Shown: positions 1 through 10,876 of the stretch, one piece after another | How positions within the stretch are numbered: position 1 is the first letter of the stretch | Layout of the letters: every line of letters starts with the position of its first letter | Source of the DNA: Oidiodendron maius Zn | Lineage: Eukaryota; Ascomycota; Leotiomycetes; Myxotrichaceae | Reading direction: 5' to 3' | NCBI GenBank assembly: GCA_000827325.1 | Contig: KN832874.1 | Coordinates: 14,044-78,043 of the forward strand | Length of the DNA stretch: 64,000 nucleotides | Made by a program: the position numbers and the translations under genes | Notes under the pieces: generated by a model | What the model was told of the DNA's origin: nothing | The model's input: only the letters and a program-made list of their open reading frames with translations | Databases searched by the model: none

Positions 1-285
1 AAAGTATAAATTAAAATCACAAAAATTTTATTAATTAGTTAAAGTATTATATTAATAAAGATAATTAAACTAAAGAAAGAAAAGCTCTTTAAGTAAATAC
101 TTAATTATATAAATACTATTTAGTCTAGATTAAGTCTAATACTAAAAGGATATAGTAAATTATTAGTAGCTAATCTAGTCTATTAGTTCTAATCTATTAC
201 TAATCCTCTTTAATTACTATATTTAGATTTTAGCTATAAATAGTCTAGTAGAACTATATTACTCTAGTCTAGCTAGACTATTATA
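1..285. repeat. Diverged, RIP-mutated LTR remnant related to the downstream element
   Basis: From about base 38 to 285 this AT-rich sequence aligns with the 295-bp LTRs at 437-731 and 6517-6811, keeping landmarks such as AGAAAAGCTCT and TATAAATACT and ending in the same CTATTATA. The first 40 bases align poorly and include transversions, so it is an older or different member of the family rather than part of the same insertion. Its left end may lie outside the window. Confidence 0.65.
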
Positions 286-431
286 TTTAGCTACTATCTT
301 TAATAAATTAACTTCCTTATTTATTAATAGTTAATTACTTCTAATAAACTATTTTAAGAATATTATTAGTATAATAGAATAAACTTTGGAAATTATAGAT
401 ATAGTATAGAAGTATTAGATACTCTTATACT

Positions 432-436
432 AGATC
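432..436. repeat. Target-site duplication, left copy (AGATC)
   Basis: AGATC sits immediately left of the LTR at 437 and is repeated exactly at 6812-6816, immediately right of the other LTR. A 5-bp duplication is the usual footprint of Ty3/gypsy integrases, and it fixes both ends of the element. Confidence 0.85.
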
Positions 437-731
437 TATAATAGTCTAGCTATTATAAGCTTTATAAAGAGAGATAATAGCTAGTTAAAGTACTATATTA
501 ATAAAGACAATTAAACTAAAGAGAGAAAAGCTCTCTAGATAAATATTTAACTATATAAATACTACTTAGTCTAGATTAAGTTTAATATTAAAGAGATATA
601 ATAAATCACTAGTAGCTACTCTAGTCTATTAGTCTTAATCTATTATAAATCCTTTTTAACTACTATATCTAGATCCTAACTACTACTAGTCTAGTAGAAC
701 TACTTTATTTTAGTTTAGTTAGGCTATTATA
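437..731 (-). repeat. LTR, 3' copy in element orientation (RIP-mutated)
   Basis: This 295-bp copy aligns without gaps to 6517-6811. By hand count about 99 positions differ, and every one is a C-to-T or G-to-A change in this copy. The terminal TG...CA dinucleotides have become TA...TA. Remaining cytosines are mostly in CpT and remaining guanines mostly in ApG. Confidence 0.9.
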
Positions 732-734
732 TTA

Positions 735-745
735 CTCTCTTTTTT
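735..745 (-). other. Polypurine tract of the retrotransposon
   Basis: Read on the minus strand this is AAAAAAGAGAG followed by TAA and then the LTR, the expected place for the plus-strand primer site. It supports the minus orientation given by the reverse transcriptase motif. Confidence 0.6.
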
Positions 746-3256
746 AAGTAATAGATATCTTTAACTATAGTAGTTAAGTAGATATATTAGATCTATTATC
801 TATTAGATTCTTATAGCTATTATATTCCTGCTTCTAAGCTTTAATCTAATTGATTAGTCTATATAGTAGTTCTAGCTATTATAGATATTTAGTATAGAAA
901 TCATATAGTTTATATAGAGAGTATTTAAAATCTAAAGCTAGATAGAAGTTAAAGTCTTTATTATAGCTAATCTAAATAGTCTAGTATAGTAGCTTACTCT
1001 ATAAGAGCTTAATAGCTAGTATCTTATCTACTTTATATTTAATATTATCTATAATATATATAAGCTTTAGCTTTAGGTTATATTACTCTAATAAAGGATT
1101 ATCTACTACTTTATATAGCTAGTCTATATAGAAAACATTATATATTTTAATAGAGTCTAGTAGCTTTAGTTAATAAGAGTAGTTTATCTTCCTTAAAATC
1201 TTAAAAGAGCTCTTATTCTAGTTATCTAGCTTCTTACTAGATTATAGTATATACTAGTCTTTTTAGATAATCTAGACCTTATCCTTTATATTAAAGTTAA
1301 AGATCTATTAGTATAGATTAATATTATACTCTTTCTTATATTAAGCCTTTTTAATAGTTTCTTTATTCTTATTAAGAGCCTTTTCTATATAAATAACAAT
1401 ATCCTTAATATATTCCTAGCTAAGCTATAGTATAATATTAGCTAATACTAGCTATAGTAAAGTTTAGTTAAAGGAGGTTTAGAGTAGATAGTTATTCTAG
1501 ACTTTATATAGAGATAAGCTATTAAAACTACTATAAAATAGAGTTAATTAAGTATAGTTAATTATTAATAGATAGTCTAACTAGTTATTCTAGTAATAGC
1601 TTATAAAAGAATATAGATATAAATTATTATATTAGTTAATAATTTTAGTTTAACTATTTATCTATAAGTAATTAATAGTTAATAGCTTATACTTAATCTT
1701 TAATATATAGTAAAAAGCAGTCTAAAACTCTAATATAAACTAGAGACCTTAGTCTAAGACTATTAAATTAAAGGCTTTATAGTATTAGTAAATATATTAG
1801 ATAAATAGCTAGACTAAGTCTTTAGTATTTATAGTCTTAAAGTAAGAGATAGATATTATCTGCTTAATAAACTAGTTAACTATAACTAGTATAATATTAA
1901 ACCTCTTTTTATCTAATAGAAAACTCTTAAAGTCTATTAATATATCCCTTTAGAGTTTATCTAATATTAATAAAGGGTATAATAAGCTAGAGGTTTTATC
2001 TCTAGTTATATAGGATCTATAATAGATATAATAGTTTTATATATACTACTTAATATCTAACTATATATCTAGTTAGTAATAGTATAGTTATAAAAGCTAA
2101 TAAGTCTTATCTTTATCTAGATAGATAATTAATATCTAATTATAAGCTTCTTGAATTAGCTCTATATAGAGATTATCTAAAGTAGTAGAGATAACTAATT
2201 AATCTATATATAATAATAGTCTATCTTTAATAGTATATTTATCTAAAGTAACTAACTTAGCTTATATATAGAGAGCTTCTAGAGACTCTATATCTTTATT
2301 AACTTAAAGTATCTAATTAACTAGATTATTAGATTTATTAAAAGAGTCTTCTTCTTTAATAGATAGTAGATTAATTACTAATATCTTAATATCTAAATCC
2401 TAAAGAACTCTAAAATCTATCTAGTTTTAAGATAAAAAGATATAGGTTTAATATTAAGTTTTAATTCTATCTTAAGTAATAACCTTAATATCTCTCTAGA
2501 TAAATATATCTACTTTCTAGTTCTATTTACTAGACTTATAAGATATAATAAAATAGTATTTAGTTAATACTTTAGTCTAGTAAGCTTAATAGCTAGTTAG
2601 CTACTTTATTAATATAAAGTACTTTAGAGTCTTATAATTAATATAGATTTTAATCTATTTTATAGTCTTTTAGAGTTCTAGATACTATTTAACTAGTAAT
2701 CTAACTATAGCTAGTATTTCCTTATTATATATCTTATAGTTATATTTAGTAGATACTATAGTCTTTAAGAAATAGATAACTAGATACTATTCCTTATTAA
2801 AGTAGAGTTATAATAGAATACTAGTGATTATTCTATCTAATATATCTGTTTTAATTATTAACTTATATTTAAGGCTATAATAGTATAGTACTAATATAGC
2901 TATAAGTTATAGCTTTAGCTTCTTAAAAGCCTTCTAGTATTACTTATTAAATATAAATAGAATATTAGTCTTTATAAGTTAGATTAGAGATTTAGTAATC
3001 CTTCTATAGTTCTAGATAAAGTACTTATAAAAGTTATAAAAGTCTAGAAATAACTAGATTCCCTTTATAATAATAGAAATAGTCTAGTTAATTACTATAG
3101 AGACCTTTTTTAGATTAACTTTAATACTATTTATAATAATAATAAAGTCTAGATATTTAGTATACTTAACTCTAAATTTATATTTCTTTAGATTAGCTTA
3201 TAAGTCTATATCTCTTAGCTACTATAAGACCTTTTTAATATACTCTTTATATTCTA

Positions 3257-3299
3257 ATTTATTCTTAGAGTAAATAAGGATATTATCTAGATAAATAGT
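3257..3299 (-). pseudogene. Reverse transcriptase active-site remnant (Ty3/gypsy)
   Basis: The minus-strand translation TIYLDNILIYSKNKL matches the YLDDILIYSK block of Ty3/gypsy reverse transcriptases. The aspartate pair reads Asp-Asn, an expected RIP outcome (GAT to AAT). Flanking frames contain many stops, so this is a relic. Confidence 0.8.
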
Positions 3300-6200
3300 A
3301 TAGAAATTATCTAGATAATTAAACAGGATATTATTTATATACTATTAATATATTATTAGTCTATTAATAAGGCTAAAAGAGAGGACTTTATACTTATATA
3401 AGCTATAATAAGTCTAGAAGGTAATTAGCTCTTTAGACTTAAAGTCTATTTAGATCTAATTAAAAGTCTAATAGATATCTAGCTTAGTATAGAGTCTAGT
3501 ATAACTAATCTAGTTTAGTAACTTATTAATTAATAGAAGAAGATACTAATCCTTATAAGTTATTTAGTTTAAGTTCTAGAAATTAATATAAAGATATAGA
3601 TATCTATTAACTTTATAGATAAAGAGGATTAGTATAGTAAAGGAGGCCTAACTAGACTCTATAAAACCCTTATAAAGGTTCTTGATAAGATAGCACTTAA
3701 CTTTCTCTAGCTCCTCTATAGTTATATAATATAATAGTCTAAAATCTAGATTATTAGACTCTATTAAATTAATCCTATAATTATAAAGCTAGTTAAGAGA
3801 TAATATATCTAATGCTTCTTTAGAAAAAATATCCTAGAATTCTTTATAAGCTACTAGTAATAGTAGTTCTTATAGTATAATAGACTCTAACTAGCTAATT
3901 TAATAGAGGTTAATAGTCTAGCTACTATTATCTATAAGGCTTTAGTCCTTCTAATCTTAGATTAACTAGTTAATCTTATATAGACTAGTTAAAAAGAGTT
4001 TACTATTCTCTTAATATAGATATAAATAAAAACTATTTACTAAAATAGTATTAATATCTATCTAATAGAGTCTTTTAGCCTTAATAGACTAGTAGAGCTT
4101 CTTTTAATAAAGGAGATTAAAGGTTTACTATTAGTCTAAAAGGTTATTATTTATCTTTTATAAGTAGTTCTAGAGTTCTAGTTTAAAGGAGACTTTAGGT
4201 TAAAGCTTCTACTTTAACTTTAGTTAAAGAATTGATTTAATCTAGCTATTAAAGGAAATTAAAGTAATCTCTATATTCTTATAGTTTAAGTTACTTCTTT
4301 AATCTATAGTAGTAAAGGTCTAGTCTCTATAATCTATATCCTTTTAGTAGCTAAAAGCCTTTAAAGCTAGAATTAGATTCTAGTAGTTCTACTAGATTTC
4401 CTTAGTTATTAAGTAGCTAGATAGTAACTTAACTAGCTAGACTAAGTAGTATTACTAGTAATCTAGTAAGATATTAAAATAGACTAGCTACTTCTATCTA
4501 ATTATTATATTATAGCTTTCTAAATCTAATATTAAAAGGGGTATATTATACTAGTAATACTAGTTAATAGTTAGATATAACTATATATAATAGATAACTA
4601 GTCTCTCTAGCTAGCTATTATATCCTTTAATCTAGATAAGACTAAATAGTTAGATAGTTTTAATATTAAAGAATCTAGCTAGATTAATTATAAAGAGTAT
4701 ATTAATAAATATAAATCTATTTACTCTAGAGTTAATAAGAGTATATAAGATAATACTAGTTCTATTAGTTAATAATATATAGACTATAATAAAGTACTAT
4801 CTTTCTATAAGACTTCTTAAGTTAATTCCCTATAAATTAACCTCTAGAGAGTCTAGACTAGAGTCTTTATCTAGATCTTCTCTTTTTCTAAGTCTATATT
4901 AGTAACTCTATCTCTATAAATAGTATTCTTATAGACTTCTAGATCTTTAGCTTTATTATTTTCAATATCTTTAATATTAGCTATTTAGTCTAGTAGCTTA
5001 TAGTCTATATATAGATAGCTAATCCCTCTATAATTAAAGTATCTAGTCTACTAGTATAGCTAGAATAGTAATATAACTAGCTAGAGATTAATTAGCTTAG
5101 ACTAAAGTAGCTAGCTTAAAGCTAGTAGTAGTATACTATTTATTTAATTAAGTAGCTTTAGAAGTTAAAGATATCTAATAGCTAGATAGATAGAAAGTAG
5201 CTATATAGTAGCTTTAGTCTCTTAGTCCTTTATAATCTAGCTATTAAAGTATTATAGATTAATATTAATATAGTCTAGACAATTATAAAGCTTCTAGAAA
5301 TCGCTATCTAGATTATACTTAGTAGCTAGAATATATAACTAAAAAGGAGCTATAATCTTCTTATATAAGTTATTAAAATAGTCTATCTTTAGGATCTAGT
5401 CTCTATTAACTAGCTAGAGGAATTATATCTTAAAGTTCTAGAAAAACTCTTTATCCTTTATTTTTAGTTTTCTATATTTAGTATAGGAGTCTTCCTTATA
5501 GTATTAGTTATAATAGATATTATTAAAGGCTATTAGTATCTTAGTATAGTTAAGGTAAAGGTTATTATTCTCTATATTACTAGTATATTAAAGGTATAAA
5601 TACTACTAAGCCTCTCCTTCTATATAATTAAAGATAAAGGACTAGATCTTCTAATTACTATTAAATTAAAAGCTATTAATTTGGAGTTTATCTATAACTT
5701 GCTCCTTCTAGACTTAATACTTAATAGTTCTATCCTTCTTTCTAGAGAACTAAAGAGAGTCTTTATACTTTAGTTTATATTAAACTATATACTAGGATTT
5801 AGATCTAGTTATTAGTTCTAGGGAAACTTAGGGAGGAGTCAGGTTTTAGAGTAGCTAGACAACTATAGCCTCTAGCTTTTTAATCTGCTTCTAGATAGTT
5901 TTAGCCTCTATTTAACTCTTGACTTAGGTATACTAGAGAGCTAAAAGGTTAGTATACTAGTCTAGGCTCTTAAAGGGTTCCTAATTAAGGGGGTCGCTTT
6001 CAAAAGGGGCTAGATACTAAATGGATCCTTAGGGTTCAGGAGGTCTATAAGAGGTATCCCTTGCTTTACCCTTGTCTTTAGCTAGAGGGGCTATATTAGT
6101 AGTCTTGAATTCGGAGGTTAGGCTTGGAGTATTGAATCAGTTATATAGTTATATTACAGGTATATCCTGATTCCTGTTACTGCAGGCCATTAGAGGCAGT

Positions 6201-6516
6201 ATTCTTGCCGGGATATATTTGCCAGTTATATAGGCGTATATTTAAGGGTTGAAGAGTATAAGAGGTTTAATAGGTAAGTAGTAAGTGCAAACAGGCTCGA
6301 TAAACACTGGTTCTGATTAAATGCTGGCTTCTGAGGCTTCTCTAGCTGCCTTTGCTTTGATAGCTTGTTTTATGACTGTATAGTTGGAGCTGGTGATATC
6401 AAAGGTATAGAAGGGCTACAGATCGACTGAATCTGGTAGCTCTTAGCAAGCAGCAGTAGTATTTAACCTCGACTAACTACAAGGGCAAAGAAGAAGAAGA
6501 GTGAGTTTAATTGTAA

Positions 6517-6811
6517 TGTAATAGCCTGGCTACTATAAGCTTCACGAAGGGAGGCAGTGGCCAGTTAAGGTGCTGTATTGACGAAGACAATTAAACTAAG
6601 GAGAGAAAAGCTCTCTGGGCAAACGCTCAACTGTATAAATACTGCTCGGCCCGGATTAAGCCTAGTGCCGAGGGGACGTAGCGAATCGCTGGCGGCCGCT
6701 CCGGCCTGCTAGTCCTAATCCGTCACGAATCCTCCTCAACCACCACGTCCGGATCCTGGCCGCTGCCAGCCTGGCAGAACCACCCCGTCCTAGCCTGGCT
6801 GGGCCGTCACA
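6517..6811 (-). repeat. LTR, 5' copy in element orientation (not RIP-mutated)
   Basis: This copy starts TGTAATAGCC and ends GGGCCGTCACA on the plus strand, so it keeps the canonical TG...CA ends. It is GC-rich (GCGGCCGCTCCGGCC inside) and contains TATAAATACTG as a possible promoter TATA element. On the minus strand it would be the promoter LTR. Its contrast with the partner copy is discussed in the findings. Confidence 0.9.
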
Positions 6812-6816
6812 AGATC
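6812..6816. repeat. Target-site duplication, right copy (AGATC)
   Basis: Exact match to 432-436, directly abutting the CACA end of the LTR. Confidence 0.85.
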
Positions 6817-7059
6817 CCTGCTCTAAGGATACTATTAGGACCAAGGCTTGTAGGCTGCGCACTTTGGGTCAGGTACCCGATGGGTTTTCTAGGCATTCCT
6901 AGATTGAGAATTGAAGTCGAGCAAAAGAAACAATAACTATTTTTAGATCTCGGACAAGGCACCCTTGCGATTCTGCTGAAGCGAGTTCGCTGGTAAACCG
7001 CTGGCTACTCTGGCCAGGTTCGTCACAACGATGAGTTCAAGGTCGTTTAGATATATAGG

Positions 7060-7521
7060 AATCATTGATCGGTCATGATAAAGAGGTCAAGCCAAAGGGC
7101 AATGCTATAACTCAAAAATACTATACTGAGTGCCTATTACCAGTATATATTCACGCTATCCAAGAAACTCGAATACGCGACCCAAAAGCTATGGGTTTTT
7201 CGAGAGGATAATGATCCATCTCATGGTACAAGGAAACTAGGCCTAGCGCACCATTTAAAAGAGGCCAATTGGATCAATACTTTGATTCATCCTGCTCAAT
7301 CGCCTGATCTAAACCCTGTAGAGGCATGCTGGAATATTCTAAAGCTTAGAGTCCGTCGGCGTACTTGGAGATCAATCGAGGCGCTAAAGGAGGTACTACA
7401 AGATGAATGGAGTGGAGTAAAATCATAATGTTAGAAGTCCGTGCGCGTATTGCAGAGATGCCTGACCAATGTAAAAGACTAGTAGAATCAGGTGGAGAGC
7501 CTATTAAGAGTAATTTGTGGT
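7060..7521 (+). pseudogene. Tc1/mariner-family transposase, C-terminal fragment
   Basis: One plus frame contains FREDNDPSHGTRK, then HPAQSPDLNPVEACWNILK and a helical tail. These are the second Asp block and the SPDLNPxE third acidic block of DDE transposases of the Tc1/mariner superfamily. After a frame change the sequence VRARIAEMPDQCKRLVESGG runs to SNLW and a stop near 7521, the usual C-terminus of fungal copies. Upstream pieces such as KGNAITQKYYTECLLPVY lie in a third frame. The N-terminal DNA-binding part is missing, and I see no clear left terminal inverted repeat. It is a frameshifted, 5'-truncated relic beside the retrotransposon. Confidence 0.75.
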
Positions 7522-7902
7522 AAATGTAGAGTAAAAAATCAGACATTTTGTCCCTATTTTCAGCATTTCGGCTGAATTTCAGCTGTCCTATGAGATTTGA
7601 CACCCCTGGTGAAAGTGTTGTTAGCGCGTCGGTTGCGCTATCCTATGCTCTCGCTACCATCGGTTCTCCTAGTCGAGGCCTAATGCCATCACTATATTCC
7701 AATTCCCTATCTACTATAGATAAAATATAGGGGAAAAAAATAAATAGTAAGTAGAGGGTCAAGACTTTAGAGTATAAAATGAAGATACAATCTTTTCAAT
7801 TGAAAGTAGTCAGAAGGAAACAAGGAATATCGGCTACAAAGAGTTAGGGTGATAGAATGCTTATATAGTATGATAAGGAGATTAGTCCTAACAAAAACGG
7901 GT

Positions 7903-7953
7903 TCCATGGCCCAGTTGGAAAGGCGCTCCACAAGAGTGTCCTCTTAACGAAAA
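7903..7953 (+). pseudogene. tRNA-like 5' fragment (A box only)
   Basis: The sequence contains ATGGCCCAGTTGG followed by AAAGGCGCTCC, which resembles the D-arm and internal A box of several fungal tRNAs. No pairing anticodon stem or B box follows before the next tRNA-like segment begins. The isotype cannot be assigned. Confidence 0.3.
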
Positions 7954-8077
7954 GGTTGCTTAGCTCAGTTGGCACGTGACCCACCAATTCTCTCAGCGAA
8001 TTAAACTAATACCCTCTCTAGGTTAGAGCGTGGTGCTAATAACGCCAAGGTCGCGAGTTCGGTAAGTTTAGAGCAAT
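7954..8077 (+). pseudogene. tRNA-Ile(AAT)-like sequence interrupted in the D-loop
   Basis: GGTTGCTTAGCTCAGTTGG (7954-7972) is an acceptor strand plus D-arm, and 8022-8062 continues as TTAGAGCGTGGTGCTAATAACGCC and a variable arm. That gives an anticodon loop CTAATAA (anticodon AAT) between GGTG/GCC-type stems. Between the two parts lie 49 bases (7973-8021) that no tRNA needs. The T-arm starts GCGAGTTCG but its 3' strand (AGTTT) does not pair, and the acceptor end is only partly complementary (AGCAATT). I read it as a dead, interrupted tRNA gene. A tRNA-derived SINE head is another option. Confidence 0.5.
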
Positions 8078-8706
8078 TCTATATAATTCCACTTCTCTTC
8101 TAACATTTAAATAGACCCTCGTAGTGACCATTAAATTTTTTTACATGTTTTTTGTGCAAACGTGGTCCTCTTTCTTGTCCTTTCCAAATAATATTTTTGG
8201 CTTCGATTATTTTTCTTTTTCTTTTTTTTTGTTGTGGAGGGAATAAATGAGCGCAAAAATAAGCGAGAACCTTTGCCGAATCGGGCTTAGCTCAGCTCTT
8301 GCTAATAAGCGTAAAATTCCCTTCTTCCCAAATATTATTTTCTGAATCGTGAAAACCGTGAATCGTCAATTGTCACTCAGTCTCTGAACTCCCGGTTATC
8401 CTTCTTCATTCTGACAAGTGGGTCTTCTCTTGCTTATTGTTAGACTATTGCTAGGCGAGAAAACTGAGCTCGTTTTCCTGGAATTTCATCCTACGCGCCA
8501 TCATACCCACTAAGGATTGGTAATATATTGCATGCACTAAACCCTAGGGCAAAAAGAAACAAACATTTGTGTTATTAATCTGTCTGTCTTCCTAGAATAC
8601 AGTGCTCGACACAGAACTAAAACAGATTTCGCTGCCTAGGACATGACCATTCTGGTAGGTAAGCCGTAGCTCCTTCATCCAACAAAATCTTCGCGGTCCT
8701 TCATTC
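8078..8706. other. Intergenic, no gene seen
   Basis: Contains T-rich runs near 8135 and 8212-8231, but no coding frame or RNA signature that I can support. It is the 3' flank of the minus-strand gene that follows. Confidence 0.5.
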
Positions 8707-10876
8707 TCAGATGCCCAACCTTATGCGCTTCTGGGGTCGCATTTGTATCCGTTTGTCTCTTCTAGCAGGATGGCGCCTCTGCAGTGCTACTGCCAACTCT
8801 GCATCAGTCAAACTATCACCAAATTCCTTTGCAAAAGTAACAAGATCCGCTTTCGTTATCGAGCCTACCTTCTCATCGACCGGTACGAATCTATTCGATC
8901 CTTTGTGGCAGGTGAGGCAATTTAGTCTTCGTTCGATATACTTGGCTGGAACGCCTACCGTCCATCGAGGCTTTTCATCAACAAATACACTGCCGCCTCC
9001 AGAAAGCTTCGAGGTAGTTGTTTTGTCTTTGCATTCAATACACCAGCTTTCAACCTTAGTCGATAACCCCACATTCTCCTCATCTTTTCGTAGTAGACGC
9101 TCCCATTCGACTTCCGGTTTTTGCCTTCTGGGGTTCTTCAACTGATTCTGATTCTCTTGAATGAAGTTTATATTTTTGTCTTGAGGGACAGCCTGAAACC
9201 GGGAACCGGGCTCACAAGTGTGCTTCGTTGCTCTTCGAGTGATATAGATTGCTGGGTCAACAATTGACCACCTGGCATTCTCATCATCAACCAAGGATGC
9301 TTGACATGAGTTGCATTTGACTTTCATAACACTCGACCTTCCAAATCCGTAGAAGGACCATTCATCAACAATAGATGACTTCCCCCGAGTCAAAATATTT
9401 AACATCTTGAATTGCATCTTCATGAGCTTTAATATCATATCTGTAGGACTGATATCTGCCGCCGGTAAATTACTATCTGAAGAGGAACAGTATCTTTTGT
9501 AAAACGGCGTCAACTCTGGGAATGTTGATACCACTTGGCCCTCGAATAGAATATGTTGCTGGCCAGCAATCCATTCTTGTATTTTTTCGGGAAGGTCTGT
9601 AAAGTCGCCAGATTCGTCTGCATCAGCAAAATTATTCGTATTGTGAGCTGCCGAAAGCTCTGCATCCAAAAATTTTCTAAGACGTGTAGTGCTGAATATG
9701 TTCTGTGGGCATCGATCAGATTGTCGAAGACTTTGGGCCTTTGGGTAATTGCTAGCAGCTTCCACTGCCCGAGAAGCTTTGCGTTCCAACTCCATTGCCT
9801 CCTTTCGGCAAGCAAGTCTTATAAAGTCGTTTTTGGAGGTCCATGGCTTCTTTTGATAGAAATCTTCCATTATCTCAACCCTCGCAAGTTTACCGGCAAT
9901 GTTCAGCTTAAGATCCTGAATTCGAGCGTGTTTCTTTCCCCAGGGATGTAGAAATACCTGCGGATGCATTACGAATATAATAATCCGCTTGAGCTGCTGG
10001 GCTTGACTAGAGACCGTGGTGCTGAGATCCCATTCGAGAAAGAGAGTTACTTCTTCGTATCTACCCCATAATCGGAGGGATTCGAGTCGATTGCCCTTTA
10101 ATTGGTACATTTTCTTCATTCGTTTTCGGACTTTAGCACCCCACACGACTTCAACCGTTGCCAACATATGTGTTCGTACGTCCTCCACCAAGTCCTCATG
10201 GCACTTCAGAATCTCTGGCGAATATGCGTTTATGCCATCGACCTCCTCAGATTTCTCACGACGTGCGAGGTGGTCAAATATGAGCGTCTTGCCATTTTCG
10301 AAACCGTTCTTCATTACCAGCCATATACAAGCGTTTGTCTCGTCGGCAGTCTCTATTCCGTTCAGGTAATTTGTATTGAAAGACGGGTTGTGAAGGTGGT
10401 GTGCAATGGGGGAATCAAGCTCTCCCGATGGCCGCACAAACTCTTCCGCACTCCTTGGAGGATTCCACAATGCTGGTTCTTCTTTCTGAAAAGCGGTAAA
10501 TCGTGCGCGGTAGTCGAACTGGACAGGTTTTAGAGTATCTGTACCGGGAATTATCAGTCTCTTTACCAGTTGATGAGTGCAGCAGGCTAATTTTACCTCT
10601 TTCCTGCTTCTTCTCGAGCTGAAGTAAATGTGGCTCAAGCTCAGCCAACCTAGAACGCCTTGGTTTGTCTAGAAAGGAGGATGGGTCCTCAAGGACCAAG
10701 TCTCCAAAGAGACGATAATGACAAGATCTTGCTGAAATGGAATCCATTGCCTCTCTTTGCCTCGATTTATTTGGTGTCTTGCTACCTGTTGTCTGAGGTA
10801 ACCCGTAGGTTATAATTTTACGGCGATCAAGTATGGTCATAGAATCAGTCTTCATTCTGAGATATTTCAGTTTCAA
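8707..10876 (-). CDS. Unrecognised fungal protein with a duplicated Cys-rich module, two exons
   Basis: A long frame (8707-10538) joins an upstream exon (10597-10876) across a 58-nt intron at 10539-10596. The intron has a GTAAAA donor, ACTGATAA branch site and ACAG acceptor, and the join is in frame, giving about 703 residues from the first Met of exon 1 (MKLKYLRM; MDSISARS is an alternative start). I do not recognise the family. The C-terminal third holds two similar modules, each with a CxxC pair about 20-30 residues before RW[ST][IV]xxPAxYIxRR, then a cysteine and GS(N)RF. The second keeps a full CLTC pair; the first has only one cysteine there. The protein ends in a basic tail (RRDKRIQMRPQKRIRLGI), which suggests a nucleic-acid-binding or nuclear protein. 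It sits next to transposon debris, so it could itself be a mobile-element passenger. No catalytic motif was found. Confidence 0.7.

Larger units (their letters stand above)
437..6811 (-). mobile_element. Ty3/gypsy-type LTR retrotransposon, heavily RIP-mutated over most of its length
   Basis: A 6375-bp element is bounded by 295-bp LTRs and AGATC duplications. Orientation is minus: the complement of 3257-3299 reads TIYLDNILIYSKNKL, the reverse transcriptase active-site block with its second Asp changed to Asn by a G-to-A change. A purine tract lies next to the LTR at 437-731 in the minus sense. The body from 732 to about 5800 is extremely AT-rich, full of stops and dominated by TAGTCTAG-like words. 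From about 5800 to 6516 the GC content rises steadily, and the LTR at 6517-6811 looks unmutated. No open gag or pol frame survives. The gag region should lie at roughly 5000-6500 and integrase near 1000-2000, but I did not identify either by motif. The element is dead for its own proteins. Confidence 0.9.

Noticed and set aside
6480-6510. Purine-rich AAGAAGAAGAAGAG next to the right LTR, considered as a plus-strand polypurine tract
   Set aside because: The reverse transcriptase motif and the tract at 735-745 both give minus orientation, and this run is separated from the LTR by about 15 bases.
8707-10876. Considered as a Starship captain (DUF3435) gene because of the adjacent transposon debris
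   Set aside because: No tyrosine-recombinase motifs were seen, and the Cys modules do not match what I know of that family.
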